From the NCBI RefSeq assembly GCF_006440775.1, contig NZ_VFTZ01000015.1:1-64000 (forward strand): a stretch of DNA of 64,000 bases, read 5' to 3'. Positions 24,016 to 33,016 of the stretch are shown here, piece after piece. Below the pieces are notes generated by a model. The model was not told where the DNA came from. It did not search any database and worked only from the letters and a program-made list of their open reading frames with translations. Source of the stretch: Mesorhizobium sp. B2-7-2. Lineage in GTDB: Bacteria > Pseudomonadota > Alphaproteobacteria > Rhizobiales > Rhizobiaceae. Within the stretch, counting starts at the first letter, position 1. Each line of letters opens with the position of its first letter. The position numbers were made by a program, and so were the translations under genes.

Positions 24016-25347
24016 TCAGGCCGGCAGCGCCTCGGAGAACTCCACCGCCCTGCCCTGGCCGGGTGTCGCGATCTCGCCTTCCCACATGACGCGCACGCCG
24101 CGCACGATGGTGCCGACCGGCCAGCCGGTGACCTCTTTGCCGTCATAGGGCGTCCATCCGGCCCTGGAGCCGGCCTGCGCGTTGGTGATGGTCTCGCGCC
24201 GCTTCATGTCGACGATCGTGAAATCGGCATCGTAGCCGGCAGCGATGCGGCCTTTCCTGGCCATGCCGAAAATGCGCTGCGGACCATGGCTGGAAAGGTC
24301 GACGAAGCGCTGCAGGCTGAGCCGGCCGGCATTGACGTGGTCGAGCATGATCGGCACCAGCGTCTGCACGCCGGTCATGCCGGACGGCGAGGCCGGATAG
24401 GTCTTCGCCTTCTCGGCCAGCGTGTGCGGCGCGTGGTCGGAGCCAAGAACATCGACGATGCCCTGCGAAATGCCGTGCCAGACGCCTTCACGATGGCGTG
24501 TTGCCCGCACCGGCGGGTTCATCTGGATCAGCGTGCCAAGCCTGGCATAGTCGTCAGCGCTCAGCGTCAGATGATGCGGCGTGGCCTCGCAGGTCGCGAC
24601 ATCCTTGTGCTGCTCGAGCAAGACGATCTCCTCGGCCGTCGATATGTGCAGCACGTGAATACGCGCACGTGTCTGCCTAGCGATCCGCACCAGCCGCTCC
24701 GTGCAGCGCAGCGCCGCGATCTCGTCGCGCCAGACGGGATGCGACGAGGCATCGCCCTCGACGCGCTCGCCGAGCCGCTCGCGCAGGCGGAACTCGTCCT
24801 CCGAGTGGAAGGCGCAGCGGCGGCGGGTGTTGCGCAGGATCGAGGTGACGCCTTCATCGTCCTCGACCAGAAGATCGCCGGTGGACGAGCCCATGAACAC
24901 TTTTATGCCGGCCGCGCCCGGCAGCCGCTCCAGTTCGCCGACATCGCGAGCATTGTCGCGCGTCCCGCCGACCCAGAAGGCGAAGTCGCAATGCATGCGC
25001 CCGGTGGCCCGCCGCACCTTGTCGGCGAGCGCGGCCTCACTGGTGGTCAAAGGGTTGGTGTTGGGCATTTCGAAGACGGCGGTGACGCCGCCCAGCACCG
25101 CGGCGCGGGAGCCGGTTTCCAGATCCTCCTTGTGCTCCAGCCCCGGTTCGCGAAAATGCACCTGGCTGTCGACGACGCCCGGCAGGATGTGCAGGCCCGT
25201 GCAGTCAATGGTTTCGCCAGCCGAAGCCTGGCCGAGATCGCCGATCCGCGCGATGCGTCCGGCCTTCACGCCGATGTCGCGCCGGCCCTCGCCGTCATGG
25301 TTGACCACCGTGCCGCCTGTCAGGATGAGGTCGAAGGTGGTTGCCAT
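24016..25347 (-). CDS. pyrC: Dihydroorotase (type I amidohydrolase)
   Basis: A 443-residue amidohydrolase that closes carbamoyl-aspartate to dihydroorotate in pyrimidine synthesis. Metal ligands are visible: the HxH in SQVHFREPG, the carboxylated Lys in GIKVFMGSS, His in HVLHIST and Asp in GSDHAPHT. The N-terminal ILTGGTVV and C-terminal GRIAAGYDADFTIVD are typical. The close relatives allantoinase and hydantoinase cannot be fully excluded. The ATG at 25347 is preferred over the upstream TTG at 25359. Confidence 0.85.
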   Translation of the reverse strand: MATTFDLILTGGTVVNHDGEGRRDIGVKAGRIARIGDLGQASAGETIDCTGLHILPGVVDSQVHFREPGLEHKEDLETGSRAAVLGGVTAVFEMPNTNPLTTSEAALADKVRRATGRMHCDFAFWVGGTRDNARDVGELERLPGAAGIKVFMGSSTGDLLVEDDEGVTSILRNTRRRCAFHSEDEFRLRERLGERVEGDASSHPVWRDEIAALRCTERLVRIARQTRARIHVLHISTAEEIVLLEQHKDVATCEATPHHLTLSADDYARLGTLIQMNPPVRATRHREGVWHGISQGIVDVLGSDHAPHTLAEKAKTYPASPSGMTGVQTLVPIMLDHVNAGRLSLQRFVDLSSHGPQRIFGMARKGRIAAGYDADFTIVDMKRRETITNAQAGSRAGWTPYDGKEVTGWPVGTIVRGVRVMWEGEIATPGQGRAVEFSEALPA

Positions 25348-25432
25348 GAGCAGGTCCAATCTCTTGCGGGGGGAGTGTGGCCGGCTTACGTAATGACCGG
25401 ACGTTTTGCAAGATCAGGCCGATTTCACGCTC

Positions 25433-26296
25433 ATGCCCTTTGCCCAAATCAAAGACCGCGCGCTCATTTCCGTGTCAGGCCCCGATGCCGAGCACTTTTT
25501 GCAGAACATCCTCACCACCGACCTCGACACGCTTGCGCCCGGTGAGGCAAAACCCGGCGCGCTGCTTTCGCCGCAGGGCAAGATCCTGTTCGATTTCCTG
25601 GTCTCGCGCGCCGGCGACGATGGCTTCCAACTGGAATGCCGGGCCGACATCGCCGACGACTTCGTGCGCAGGCTGATGCTTTACCGGCTAAGGGCAAAGG
25701 CCGAGATCGCCAAGCAGGATCAGGTGCTTGTCACAGTCGCATGGGGTGATGATTCAACCGCCTCACGTTCTGATTCAAGCGTGCTTGCCGACACGCGGTT
25801 TCAAGATATCACGGTTACGCGCACTTATGGCGGCGAGGCGCGGGACGGCGGCGACCCGAATGGCTGGCTGAACATGCGCATCGGCTACGGCATTGCAGAA
25901 AGCGGCTCCGACTACCAGCTTGGCGACGCCTTCCCGCACGACGTGCTGTTCGACGAGACGGGCGGCGTCGGCTTCAAGAAGGGCTGCTATGTCGGCCAGG
26001 AGGTCGTCTCGCGCATGCAGCATCGCGGCACCGCGCGGCGCCGTGTGCTGATCGCCGTCGCAGCCGGTCCGCTACCGCCGGCCGGCGCGGAGGTGACGGT
26101 CAATGGCCGGCCGGTCGGCATTCTGGGTTCGTCAAACGAGGGGCGCGGCCTCGCCATCGTGCGCACCGACCGCGTCAAGGCAGCGATCGACGCTCACGAT
26201 TCGATCAGGGCCGGCGAGACGCCAATCATGCTTGCTATCCCGCACTGGGCGAAATTCACCTTCCCGCAGGATGCGGCCAGCGCGGAGGAGGCCTGA
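25433..26296 (+). CDS. ygfZ: YgfZ/GcvT-like folate-binding protein
   Basis: A 287-residue protein from the ATG at 25433 (a TTG at 25406 is an alternative). The signature KGCYVGQEVVSRMQHRG, about two-thirds along, identifies the YgfZ/IBA57 family. These folate-binding proteins help assemble or repair [4Fe-4S] clusters in the cytoplasm. The stop overlaps the next start as TGATG, so translation of the HD gene is probably coupled. Confidence 0.92.
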   Translation: MPFAQIKDRALISVSGPDAEHFLQNILTTDLDTLAPGEAKPGALLSPQGKILFDFLVSRAGDDGFQLECRADIADDFVRRLMLYRLRAKAEIAKQDQVLVTVAWGDDSTASRSDSSVLADTRFQDITVTRTYGGEARDGGDPNGWLNMRIGYGIAESGSDYQLGDAFPHDVLFDETGGVGFKKGCYVGQEVVSRMQHRGTARRRVLIAVAAGPLPPAGAEVTVNGRPVGILGSSNEGRGLAIVRTDRVKAAIDAHDSIRAGETPIMLAIPHWAKFTFPQDAASAEEA

Positions 26297-26934
26297 TGGC
26301 TGCCGACCGGGCCGGCGCTCCGCCGCGCGCCTGGCAACGCATGCTGTCCGGCCGGCGGCTCGACCTGCTCGATCCCTCGCCGCTCGACATAGAGATCGCC
26401 GATATCGCGCACGGGCTCGCCCGCGTCGCGCGCTGGAACGGCCAGACCAGAGGCGACCACGCCTTCTCGGTGGCGCAGCACTCGCTGCTGGTCGAAGCGC
26501 TTTATGGCGAACTGGCACCCGAGGCCACGGCCGAGGCGCGGCTGGCAGCGCTGCTGCATGATGCGCCGGAATATGTCATCGGCGACATGATCTCGCCGTT
26601 CAAATCGGTGATGGGCGGCTCCTACAAGGATTGCGAGCTGCGCCTGCAGCGCGCCATCCATCTGCGTTTCTCGCTGCCGGCGGAGCTCGCCGCCTCCTTG
26701 CGCAACGACATCAAGCGCGCCGACCAGATCGCCGCCTATTACGAGGCGACGCTGCTGGCTGGCTTTTCGACCGCTGAGGCGACCGAGTATTTCGGCCGGC
26801 CGCGCGGCTTCTCCGCCGATCGCTTCGACTTCACGCCAAAATCCGTGACCTGGGCGCAAACAGCTTTTCTGAAGCGTTTCAAGACGCTGGAAGCCAGGCG
26901 CCAGTCGTCGCTTGCCGTGAATACAACCCCATGA
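26296..26934 (+). CDS. HD domain hydrolase (YfbR-like 5'-nucleotidase family)
   Basis: A 212-residue protein with an HD metal-binding domain: H in RGDHAFSVAQHS, HD in AALLHDAPEYVIGD, and D in IKRADQIAAYYE. The layout resembles YfbR-type 5'-deoxynucleotidases, which hydrolyse deoxynucleoside monophosphates, but the N-terminal WQRMLSGRRLDLLDPSP is distinctive of the alphaproteobacterial group. It shares one base with the ygfZ stop. Confidence 0.87.
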   Translation: MAADRAGAPPRAWQRMLSGRRLDLLDPSPLDIEIADIAHGLARVARWNGQTRGDHAFSVAQHSLLVEALYGELAPEATAEARLAALLHDAPEYVIGDMISPFKSVMGGSYKDCELRLQRAIHLRFSLPAELAASLRNDIKRADQIAAYYEATLLAGFSTAEATEYFGRPRGFSADRFDFTPKSVTWAQTAFLKRFKTLEARRQSSLAVNTTP

Positions 26935-26999
26935 AAGAACGCTAAATTAACCCGCGGCCGCGACAGTATTGCGTTCGGTCACGATCCGAAGGCGTGCTC

Positions 27000-29135
27000 A
27001 TGCCCGGCGCACATGTCAAGACTGGTTCGGTCGTCGGCAGGCGAAAGACGTCCGGCATTGGTCCATCCCGGCGAATCGCAGAAGAACTTCGCGCGCAGAA
27101 CGAGCGCTTCGCGGCCGCTGTCGAGAACATGTCGCATGGCCTGTGCATGTTCGACGCCGATGAGCGGATGATTATCTGCAACCGCAACTACATCGACATC
27201 TTCAGCCTGGACGCCAAAGTGGTGAAGCCCGGCATTCGTTTCCTCGACATCCTGCAGCACAGCGTCGACATCGGCATCGCCTCGCAGAGCGCGAGCGAGC
27301 TTTATGCCATCCGCAAGCCTTACATCGACGGCGCCAGGGCTTCGACTTATGAGGAAATCCTGTCGGACGGGCGCATCATCGTCATTTCGCACCGGCCGAT
27401 CGCCGTCGGCGGCTGGGTGTCGATCTACGAGGATGTGACCGAGGAGCGGCGCGCCGAGGCCGAGTTGAAAGAGCAATACCGCCGCTTCGATGCCGCGCTG
27501 GCCAACATGTCGCAAGGCCTGCTGATGTACAGCGCCGAGGGCCGGCTCATCGTGCGCAACCAGCGCTTTCTGGACCTGTGCAACGCCGAGGCGTCGGATT
27601 TCACGCTCGGCATGACGCATCGCCAGATGCTGGACAAACTCATTCGCCTCGGCATCTTCGCACCGCTCGAAATCGACATCGAAGTCGGAAAATCCAAGGC
27701 AAGGCTGGATGCCGGCCAGTCGCACGCGAGCTATCGCGAGCTGGTCGACGGCCGAACGCTCTTCGTCCAGCGGCGACCGCTGGCCGGCGGCGGCTGGGTG
27801 GCGACTTTCGAGGACGTCACCGAGCGCCGGCGCACCGAAGAGCGCATGACGCATCTGGCGCATCACGACACGCTCACCAATCTGCCCAACCGCTCGATGT
27901 TTCGCGAAAAGCTGGACCAGGCGCTTGGCGAGGCAAAGCCGCTGGCAATCCTCTCGCTCGACCTCGACCGCTTCAAGGCCGTCAACGACACGTTCGGCCA
28001 TCCGGCCGGCGACTGGCTGCTGCAATGCGTCGCCAAGCGGCTGCAGCACGCCGTGCGCAGCAGCAAGGACGTGGTGGCGCGCTTCGGCGGCGACGAATTC
28101 GCCGTCATCCAGTCGGGCACCAAGAGCGCCGCCGACGCCGAAAGGCTCGCCAAGCGCATCGTTGAGATCGTCGGCAAGCCTTATCGCGACAAGGGGCGCG
28201 AGATGCATGTGGGCGTGAGCCTCGGCATCGCGCTCTATCCCGGCGACGGACACGACGCCGACACGCTGCTCACCAACGCCGACATGGCGCTCTACCGGGG
28301 CAAGAGCGAAGGGCGCAACGTCTACCGCTTCTTCGAGCAAGGCATGGATGCGCTGATGCGGGAGCGCCGTGCGCTCGAGGCCGATCTCGAGGCAGCGCTG
28401 TCCAGGCGCGAATTCGAACTCGACTTCCAGCCGATCCTCGACATCGGCTCCGGCAAGATTGTCGGCGCGGAAGCCCTGATGCGCTGGCGCTCGCGGTCAC
28501 GCGGCCTGGTATCGCCGGAAAACTTCATCGCGGTCGCCGAGGAAACCGGACTGATCGTGCAGCTCGGCGATTGGGCGCTGCGCAAGGCTTGCAACGTGGC
28601 GGCGAACTGGCCGCCGGACATGCGCATGGCCGTCAATGTCTCGGCCGCGCAGATCAAGAGCGGCGGCTTCGCTCGCAGCGTGATCTCGGCGCTTGCGTTT
28701 TCCGGCCTGCCGGCCAACCGGCTGGAGCTCGAAATCACCGAGACGGTGATGATGGACGAAAGCGACGCGGTGCTGAAGACGCTGAGCCAGCTGCGCGGTC
28801 TCGGCGTGCGCATCGCGCTCGACGATTTCGGTACCGGCTATTCCTCGCTCGGCTATCTCCGGCGCTTCCCCGTCGACAAGATCAAGATCGACCGCTCCTT
28901 CATCCGCGATCTCGACAAGCGCGACACGGCGGCGATCGTGCGCACGGTGATCGGGCTCGGGGCCGAGCTCGGCATCACCGTCACCGCCGAAGGAGTGGAG
29001 ACCGAAGCGCAGCTCGACACGCTGCGCAAAGCCGGTTGCGGCGAGGCGCAAGGCTTTTTGATCGGCGTGCCGGCCAAGGCGTCCGACATTGGCGGGCTGC
29101 TGCGCTCGCAGGCGCTGCTGCGCCAGTCAGGCTGA
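27000..29135 (+). CDS. Soluble diguanylate cyclase/phosphodiesterase (PAS-PAS-GGDEF-EAL)
   Basis: A 711-residue protein without membrane segments. Two PAS domains of the PAS-7 type (about residues 30-145 and 155-270) begin with the parallel phrases ENMSHGLCMFD and ANMSQGLLMYS. GGDEF is intact at 363-367 and EAL at 491-493 (AEALMRW), with DDFGTGYSS later. It should make and/or degrade cyclic-di-GMP in response to a cytoplasmic ligand. The ATG at 27000 has GAAGG upstream and is preferred over the GTG at 26994. Confidence 0.92.
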   Translation: MPGAHVKTGSVVGRRKTSGIGPSRRIAEELRAQNERFAAAVENMSHGLCMFDADERMIICNRNYIDIFSLDAKVVKPGIRFLDILQHSVDIGIASQSASELYAIRKPYIDGARASTYEEILSDGRIIVISHRPIAVGGWVSIYEDVTEERRAEAELKEQYRRFDAALANMSQGLLMYSAEGRLIVRNQRFLDLCNAEASDFTLGMTHRQMLDKLIRLGIFAPLEIDIEVGKSKARLDAGQSHASYRELVDGRTLFVQRRPLAGGGWVATFEDVTERRRTEERMTHLAHHDTLTNLPNRSMFREKLDQALGEAKPLAILSLDLDRFKAVNDTFGHPAGDWLLQCVAKRLQHAVRSSKDVVARFGGDEFAVIQSGTKSAADAERLAKRIVEIVGKPYRDKGREMHVGVSLGIALYPGDGHDADTLLTNADMALYRGKSEGRNVYRFFEQGMDALMRERRALEADLEAALSRREFELDFQPILDIGSGKIVGAEALMRWRSRSRGLVSPENFIAVAEETGLIVQLGDWALRKACNVAANWPPDMRMAVNVSAAQIKSGGFARSVISALAFSGLPANRLELEITETVMMDESDAVLKTLSQLRGLGVRIALDDFGTGYSSLGYLRRFPVDKIKIDRSFIRDLDKRDTAAIVRTVIGLGAELGITVTAEGVETEAQLDTLRKAGCGEAQGFLIGVPAKASDIGGLLRSQALLRQSG

Positions 29136-29148
29136 GTGACGTCCTCCG

Positions 29149-30066
29149 TCAGCGTAGCGCCCCGACATATTTCTCGTGGAAGCTCACATAACCTGGCTCG
29201 ACCACCTTGAGGTGCCACTCGATCAGGCGGTGAAATTCCGGCAGCTGGTGGAACGGCACGCCGGGATAGGCGTGGTGCTCGGCATGGTAAGGCATGTTCC
29301 AGGCGAGCTTGCGCACGAACCAGTTGGTCAGCGTCGTGCGGGTGTTTTCCAGCATGTTGGCGACGAAGGGGCAGCGGCCGTGCTCGGCCAGCAGATAGAG
29401 CCTGAGGAACGGCTGGCCGAGCAGCGCCGGCACGATCCAGACAGTGAGCAGCACCGAGGCCCTGAACCAGACCGCAAGCGCCAGCAGCACGACATAGAAG
29501 ACGATCATCGCCCGCGCCTCGGCCTTCACTTTCGGCAAGCCCTTTGACGGCACGTAAGTGTCGCGGCAGCGCCCCATCGCATTGGTGTAGAGCGTCTTGA
29601 AATGCCCCCACCACACCGGCAGGCCGGAGACGTGGACGATGTATTGCCGCATCGTCTCGGGCTTCGGGAATGCGAGCTCCGGATCGTTTTCGGGATCCTG
29701 GGTGAAACGGTGATGGGCGAAATGGAAATAGCGGAACCAGTCGGCCGGCAGCGCGAGCGCCAGGCTGCAGAAGCGCGCGACGGCATCGTTTAACCACTGC
29801 GTTTCGAACGCCGTCCTGTGCACCGTTTCATGCAGCGGCGTGAACAGGAACACGATCAGAATGCCCTGCGGCAGCATCAGGACCGGCCAGAACGGCACCT
29901 TGGCCGCGATCAGCGCGCCGAGGAGGACGATCGCGCCGAGATGGAGCGCGAGGTGGACAAGGGCCGGCCCATCCGATTTGCCGGTCAGCCGGCTGCGCTC
30001 CTCATTCGTCAGCGAGGCTATCACGGAACGATGATCGATGGCTGCGTCGGGGTCGATTGCGCTCAT
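29149..30066 (-). CDS. Membrane fatty acid desaturase family protein
   Basis: A 305-residue integral membrane di-iron enzyme. Three histidine clusters are present: HETVHR near residue 79, HFAHHRF near 114 and HAEHH near 265, with membrane helices between them. Desaturases, hydroxylases and beta-carotene-type oxygenases share this layout. The substrate is unknown; a lipid or fatty acyl chain is most likely. Its upstream region carries the octamer arrays between it and the RimK-like gene. Confidence 0.88.
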   Translation of the reverse strand: MSAIDPDAAIDHRSVIASLTNEERSRLTGKSDGPALVHLALHLGAIVLLGALIAAKVPFWPVLMLPQGILIVFLFTPLHETVHRTAFETQWLNDAVARFCSLALALPADWFRYFHFAHHRFTQDPENDPELAFPKPETMRQYIVHVSGLPVWWGHFKTLYTNAMGRCRDTYVPSKGLPKVKAEARAMIVFYVVLLALAVWFRASVLLTVWIVPALLGQPFLRLYLLAEHGRCPFVANMLENTRTTLTNWFVRKLAWNMPYHAEHHAYPGVPFHQLPEFHRLIEWHLKVVEPGYVSFHEKYVGALR

Positions 30067-30091
30067 GGGATCACGATACCCAGGGGGAATT

Positions 30092-30232
30092 GAGGAATTG
30101 AAGAACTGGAGAACTGGAGAACTGGAGAACTGGGGAAGCGAGGACGGATGACTCGGCTAGACACTCAATTCTTCAAATTCTTCAATTCTTCAATTCCTCA
30201 GTTCCTCAGTTCCTCAGTTCCCCAACTCCCCT
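30092..30232. repeat. Two facing octamer arrays
   Basis: The left array (30103-30134) has four GAACTGGA-type units plus degenerate copies before them. The right array (30165-30232) has units TTCTTCAA and TTCCTCAG in series. The two are imperfect reverse complements and could form a long hairpin. The right array stops 10 bp from the RimK-like gene stop. It sits between that gene's 3' end and the start of the desaturase gene. Confidence 0.8.
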
Positions 30233-30242
30233 CCTCCGGCCG

Positions 30243-31706
30243 CTACTTGTCCGGCCTTTCCAGTCGCTCCAGGAACCACTGCGTCAGCCGCACCCAGAGT
30301 TCGTCCTTTTCGCCGGAATCCTCCCAGCCATGGTCGAGGTTGGGATTGTCGTTGACCTCGATGACGAAGACGCCGTCCTTGGTCTCCTTGAGGTCGACGC
30401 CGTAGAGCCCGTCGCCGATGCATTTTGCCGCCCGCACCGCGGTTTCGACGACATGCGGCGGCGTCTGCTTCAGCGTGAACGTCTTGATGCCGCCCTGGTC
30501 GGGCTTGCCGCTGGCCTTGTGGTTGACGATCTGCCAGTGCTTCTTCGCCATCAGATAGTGCACGGCAAACAGCGGCTGGCCGCCGAGCACGCCGACGCGC
30601 CAGTCATATTCGGTCGGGATGAATTTCTGCGCGATCAAGAGATCGGAATCGTCCAGCCACTCGGTCGCGAGCTTGGTCAGCTCCGCCATGTTCTCGCATT
30701 TCTTGACACCGCGCGAGAAAGACGAATCCGGGATCTTCAGCACCAGCGGAAAGCCCAGCGTCTGCGCCGCCACTTCGAAGTCGGACGTGCCGGCGATCAT
30801 CACCGTCGGCGGCACCGGCACCTTGTTGTAGGTCATCAGCTCGTTGAGATAGACCTTGTTGGTGCAGCGGATCATCGACAGCGGATCGTCGATCACCGGC
30901 ATGCCTTCCTGCTGGGCGCGGCGCGCGAAGCGGTAGGTGTGGTTGGAGATCGACGTCGTCTCGCGAATGAACAGCGCGTCGTAATTGGCGAGCTTGGCGA
31001 GGTCCTTCCTGGTGATCGGCTCGACCTCGACGCCCATCTTCTCGGCGATCCTCGCCCAATAGCGCAGCGAGGAAATCTCCGACGGCGGCAGTTCCTCATG
31101 CGGGTCGACCAGCGTCGCGAACGTATAGCGCGCCGGCGTGCGGCCCTTGGTGTCGCGCCATTCGCGGTTGGTGTAGGTGTCCAGGCATTGCAGGAAGAAC
31201 TCTTCCTCATCCTCGGACATGCGGGCAAGCGGCAGGAAACCGATCTTGCGGATCGAGGCCCATTCGGCGCTGTCCTTGATATGGACCTCGAGCGCCGGCG
31301 CGCGGAACCAGTCGAACAACAGCTTGGCGAAACGATCCCATACTTTCGACGGACCGATGCCGAAGAAGATCGCTACCTTGGCCGGAAAAATCCCGCCGAG
31401 ATCCTTGCGGCATTTGTTCAGGGCAAGCTCGAGCTCCGGCAGCGCGTGCTCGTAGAGCTTGCGCTCCGAGAGGTCGATCATGGTCTCGACGGTCGGGATC
31501 ACCCTGTGGCCGCGCGAGCCCGCGAGAAGCGAGGCGTAGTAGCCGCGGCTCTGGTAGCCGTAATTGTTCGACAGGTTGATCACCTTCGGCCGCTGGCCGC
31601 GGAACAGCGCCGGATGCGCGAGATAGTCGCGGTTGGTGATGATCTTGTGGGGTGTGGCCACCTGATCGAGATCGTTCTGCCTGCCTGTCAGGATAACCCA
31701 GGTCAT
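30243..31706 (-). CDS. RimK-like ATP-grasp ligase with N-terminal RLAN-type domain
   Basis: A 487-residue protein from the ATG at 31706. The C-terminal half is a RimK-type ATP-grasp domain: FIRETTSISNHTYRFA, VLKIPDSSFSRGV (nucleotide-binding Lys) and the metal-binding FVIEVNDNPN (E450, N452, N454). The N-terminal ~190 residues (beginning MTWVILTGRQNDLDQV, with NYGYQSRGYYASLLA) match the extra alpha/beta domain found in RimK-family proteins of this kind. ATP-grasp ligases of this group join a carboxylate to an amine, often adding amino acids to peptides or proteins. The gene follows the GNAT/C39 fusion by 4 bp, so the two should act together. The substrate is unknown. Confidence 0.88.
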   Translation of the reverse strand: MTWVILTGRQNDLDQVATPHKIITNRDYLAHPALFRGQRPKVINLSNNYGYQSRGYYASLLAGSRGHRVIPTVETMIDLSERKLYEHALPELELALNKCRKDLGGIFPAKVAIFFGIGPSKVWDRFAKLLFDWFRAPALEVHIKDSAEWASIRKIGFLPLARMSEDEEEFFLQCLDTYTNREWRDTKGRTPARYTFATLVDPHEELPPSEISSLRYWARIAEKMGVEVEPITRKDLAKLANYDALFIRETTSISNHTYRFARRAQQEGMPVIDDPLSMIRCTNKVYLNELMTYNKVPVPPTVMIAGTSDFEVAAQTLGFPLVLKIPDSSFSRGVKKCENMAELTKLATEWLDDSDLLIAQKFIPTEYDWRVGVLGGQPLFAVHYLMAKKHWQIVNHKASGKPDQGGIKTFTLKQTPPHVVETAVRAAKCIGDGLYGVDLKETKDGVFVIEVNDNPNLDHGWEDSGEKDELWVRLTQWFLERLERPDK

Positions 31707-31710
31707 TGTC

Positions 31711-32808
31711 TCAGCGTTTTCCCAGAGTGATTGCGGCGCGCAAACCATCGCGGCCGAACTGCGCCATATTCATGAAGATGTCGTAGGGCACCGGAATGTT
31801 CGCGGCATCGAGGATCGTTTCCTGCCTTTCATCCTCGACCCAGGGATCGTGGATCAGGATATGGTCGCCATCGTCGCCGATGGCCAGCACCCAATGCGGC
31901 ACCTTCTTGCCGAACATCAGGAAGCCACTGATCAGGACCACAACCAGCTTGCCCTCGGCAAGGGCGTCACGGATGTCGCCGATGCCGAACGGACGGTAGT
32001 TGACAGGGACGCCGTAGAGTTCGGCGCGACGGCGGAAATCGACCTGGGCAAGCTCCATCACCCGGCGCTTGTCCACGCTCCTCACCGACTGGAGGAACAA
32101 CGCGCCGTAAAAGGAGACGAATATCTCGGCCGCAAGTCCGCTCTCGTAGCCGGCGACCGCCAGGCCGAAAGGCTCGCAGCCGCCAGGGCCGGACATCATG
32201 AAGACTGTGGTCGCCTCGCGCCACAGGCGGATTTCCATAACCGGATCGGGCACGAAGCCAGGATCGAAATTGGCCATCGCCATCATCAGGCAGCAAGGGC
32301 CGCAGGTGAACTCGCAGGTCTGCTGGTAGAACGGCACCCTGGTCGCGGTCGGGGTGTCGCCGCGCAGCGTCTTTTCGTAGCGCAGCGCCGTGGCGCCATC
32401 CTCGTAATAATCGGGCTCGCGGCCCAGTTTTCGATAGCCGGCCTGCTCGTAGATACGAATGGCGCGATCGTTGTCCTCGCGCACTTCGAGGCGCAGCAAC
32501 AGCCGGTCGTGCTCGAAGGCCGCTTCCTCGGCGGCCGCCAGCAGAAGGCGGCCGATACCGAGCCGACCGAAGAACGGGCCGACGGCGATGGAATAGAGCC
32601 GCGCCACGCCGCTGCCCTTGCGAAACAGCACCACCGCATAGCCGGCGACACGGCCCTCGTTCTCAGCCACCAGCATCTCGGCGGTTTCACGTTCGATGAA
32701 CTGGCGGAAGGAGCGGCGCGAGAGCCTGTCGCCCGGAAACACCGCCTTCTCGATGGCGGCGAGGTCATCGACGTCTGACGCACGGGCCTTGCGGATCTCG
32801 GCAGGCAT
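31711..32808 (-). CDS. GNAT acetyltransferase / C39-like peptidase fusion
   Basis: A 365-residue two-domain protein from the ATG at 32808. Residues 5-148 form a RimI-like GNAT domain, with the acetyl-CoA loop RLGIGR at 82-87 and IYEQAGY at 119-125. Residues 158-345 form a C39-like papain-fold domain with Q162/Q163, C169 in TCGPCC, H305 in PHWV and D321 in HDPW, so the catalytic set looks complete. The fusion and its 4-bp distance from the RimK-like ATP-grasp gene suggest a pathway that acetylates, ligates and cleaves a peptide. No precursor peptide gene was found nearby. Confidence 0.88.
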   Translation of the reverse strand: MPAEIRKARASDVDDLAAIEKAVFPGDRLSRRSFRQFIERETAEMLVAENEGRVAGYAVVLFRKGSGVARLYSIAVGPFFGRLGIGRLLLAAAEEAAFEHDRLLLRLEVREDNDRAIRIYEQAGYRKLGREPDYYEDGATALRYEKTLRGDTPTATRVPFYQQTCEFTCGPCCLMMAMANFDPGFVPDPVMEIRLWREATTVFMMSGPGGCEPFGLAVAGYESGLAAEIFVSFYGALFLQSVRSVDKRRVMELAQVDFRRRAELYGVPVNYRPFGIGDIRDALAEGKLVVVLISGFLMFGKKVPHWVLAIGDDGDHILIHDPWVEDERQETILDAANIPVPYDIFMNMAQFGRDGLRAAITLGKR

Positions 32809-33016
32809 GCGGGCTTGGGAGAACCTCGATTGGGTTAAAGAAAACGGCCCCGGTGGATGCGTCGCGAACACCGGCCGAACCGCCAGTATTCATCAAGCGC
32901 TATCGCTCCTTGATTAGGGCTGAATTGTGACAGTTTCCGCCCCGGCTGGAAAGGGCAAAGCGTTTGAACAGGATTGCCGTTCAAAGGGCTGCCGGCCGCC
33001 GAAAAAGGCAGCCGGT

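Noticed and set aside
24004..25545. A 513-residue open frame antisense to dihydroorotase
   Set aside because: High GC gives long antisense frames. The dihydroorotase frame has all metal ligands, while this one has no recognisable domain.
30330..31730. A 466-residue open frame antisense to the RimK-like gene
   Set aside because: It is a composition-driven shadow; the ATP-grasp frame is the real one.
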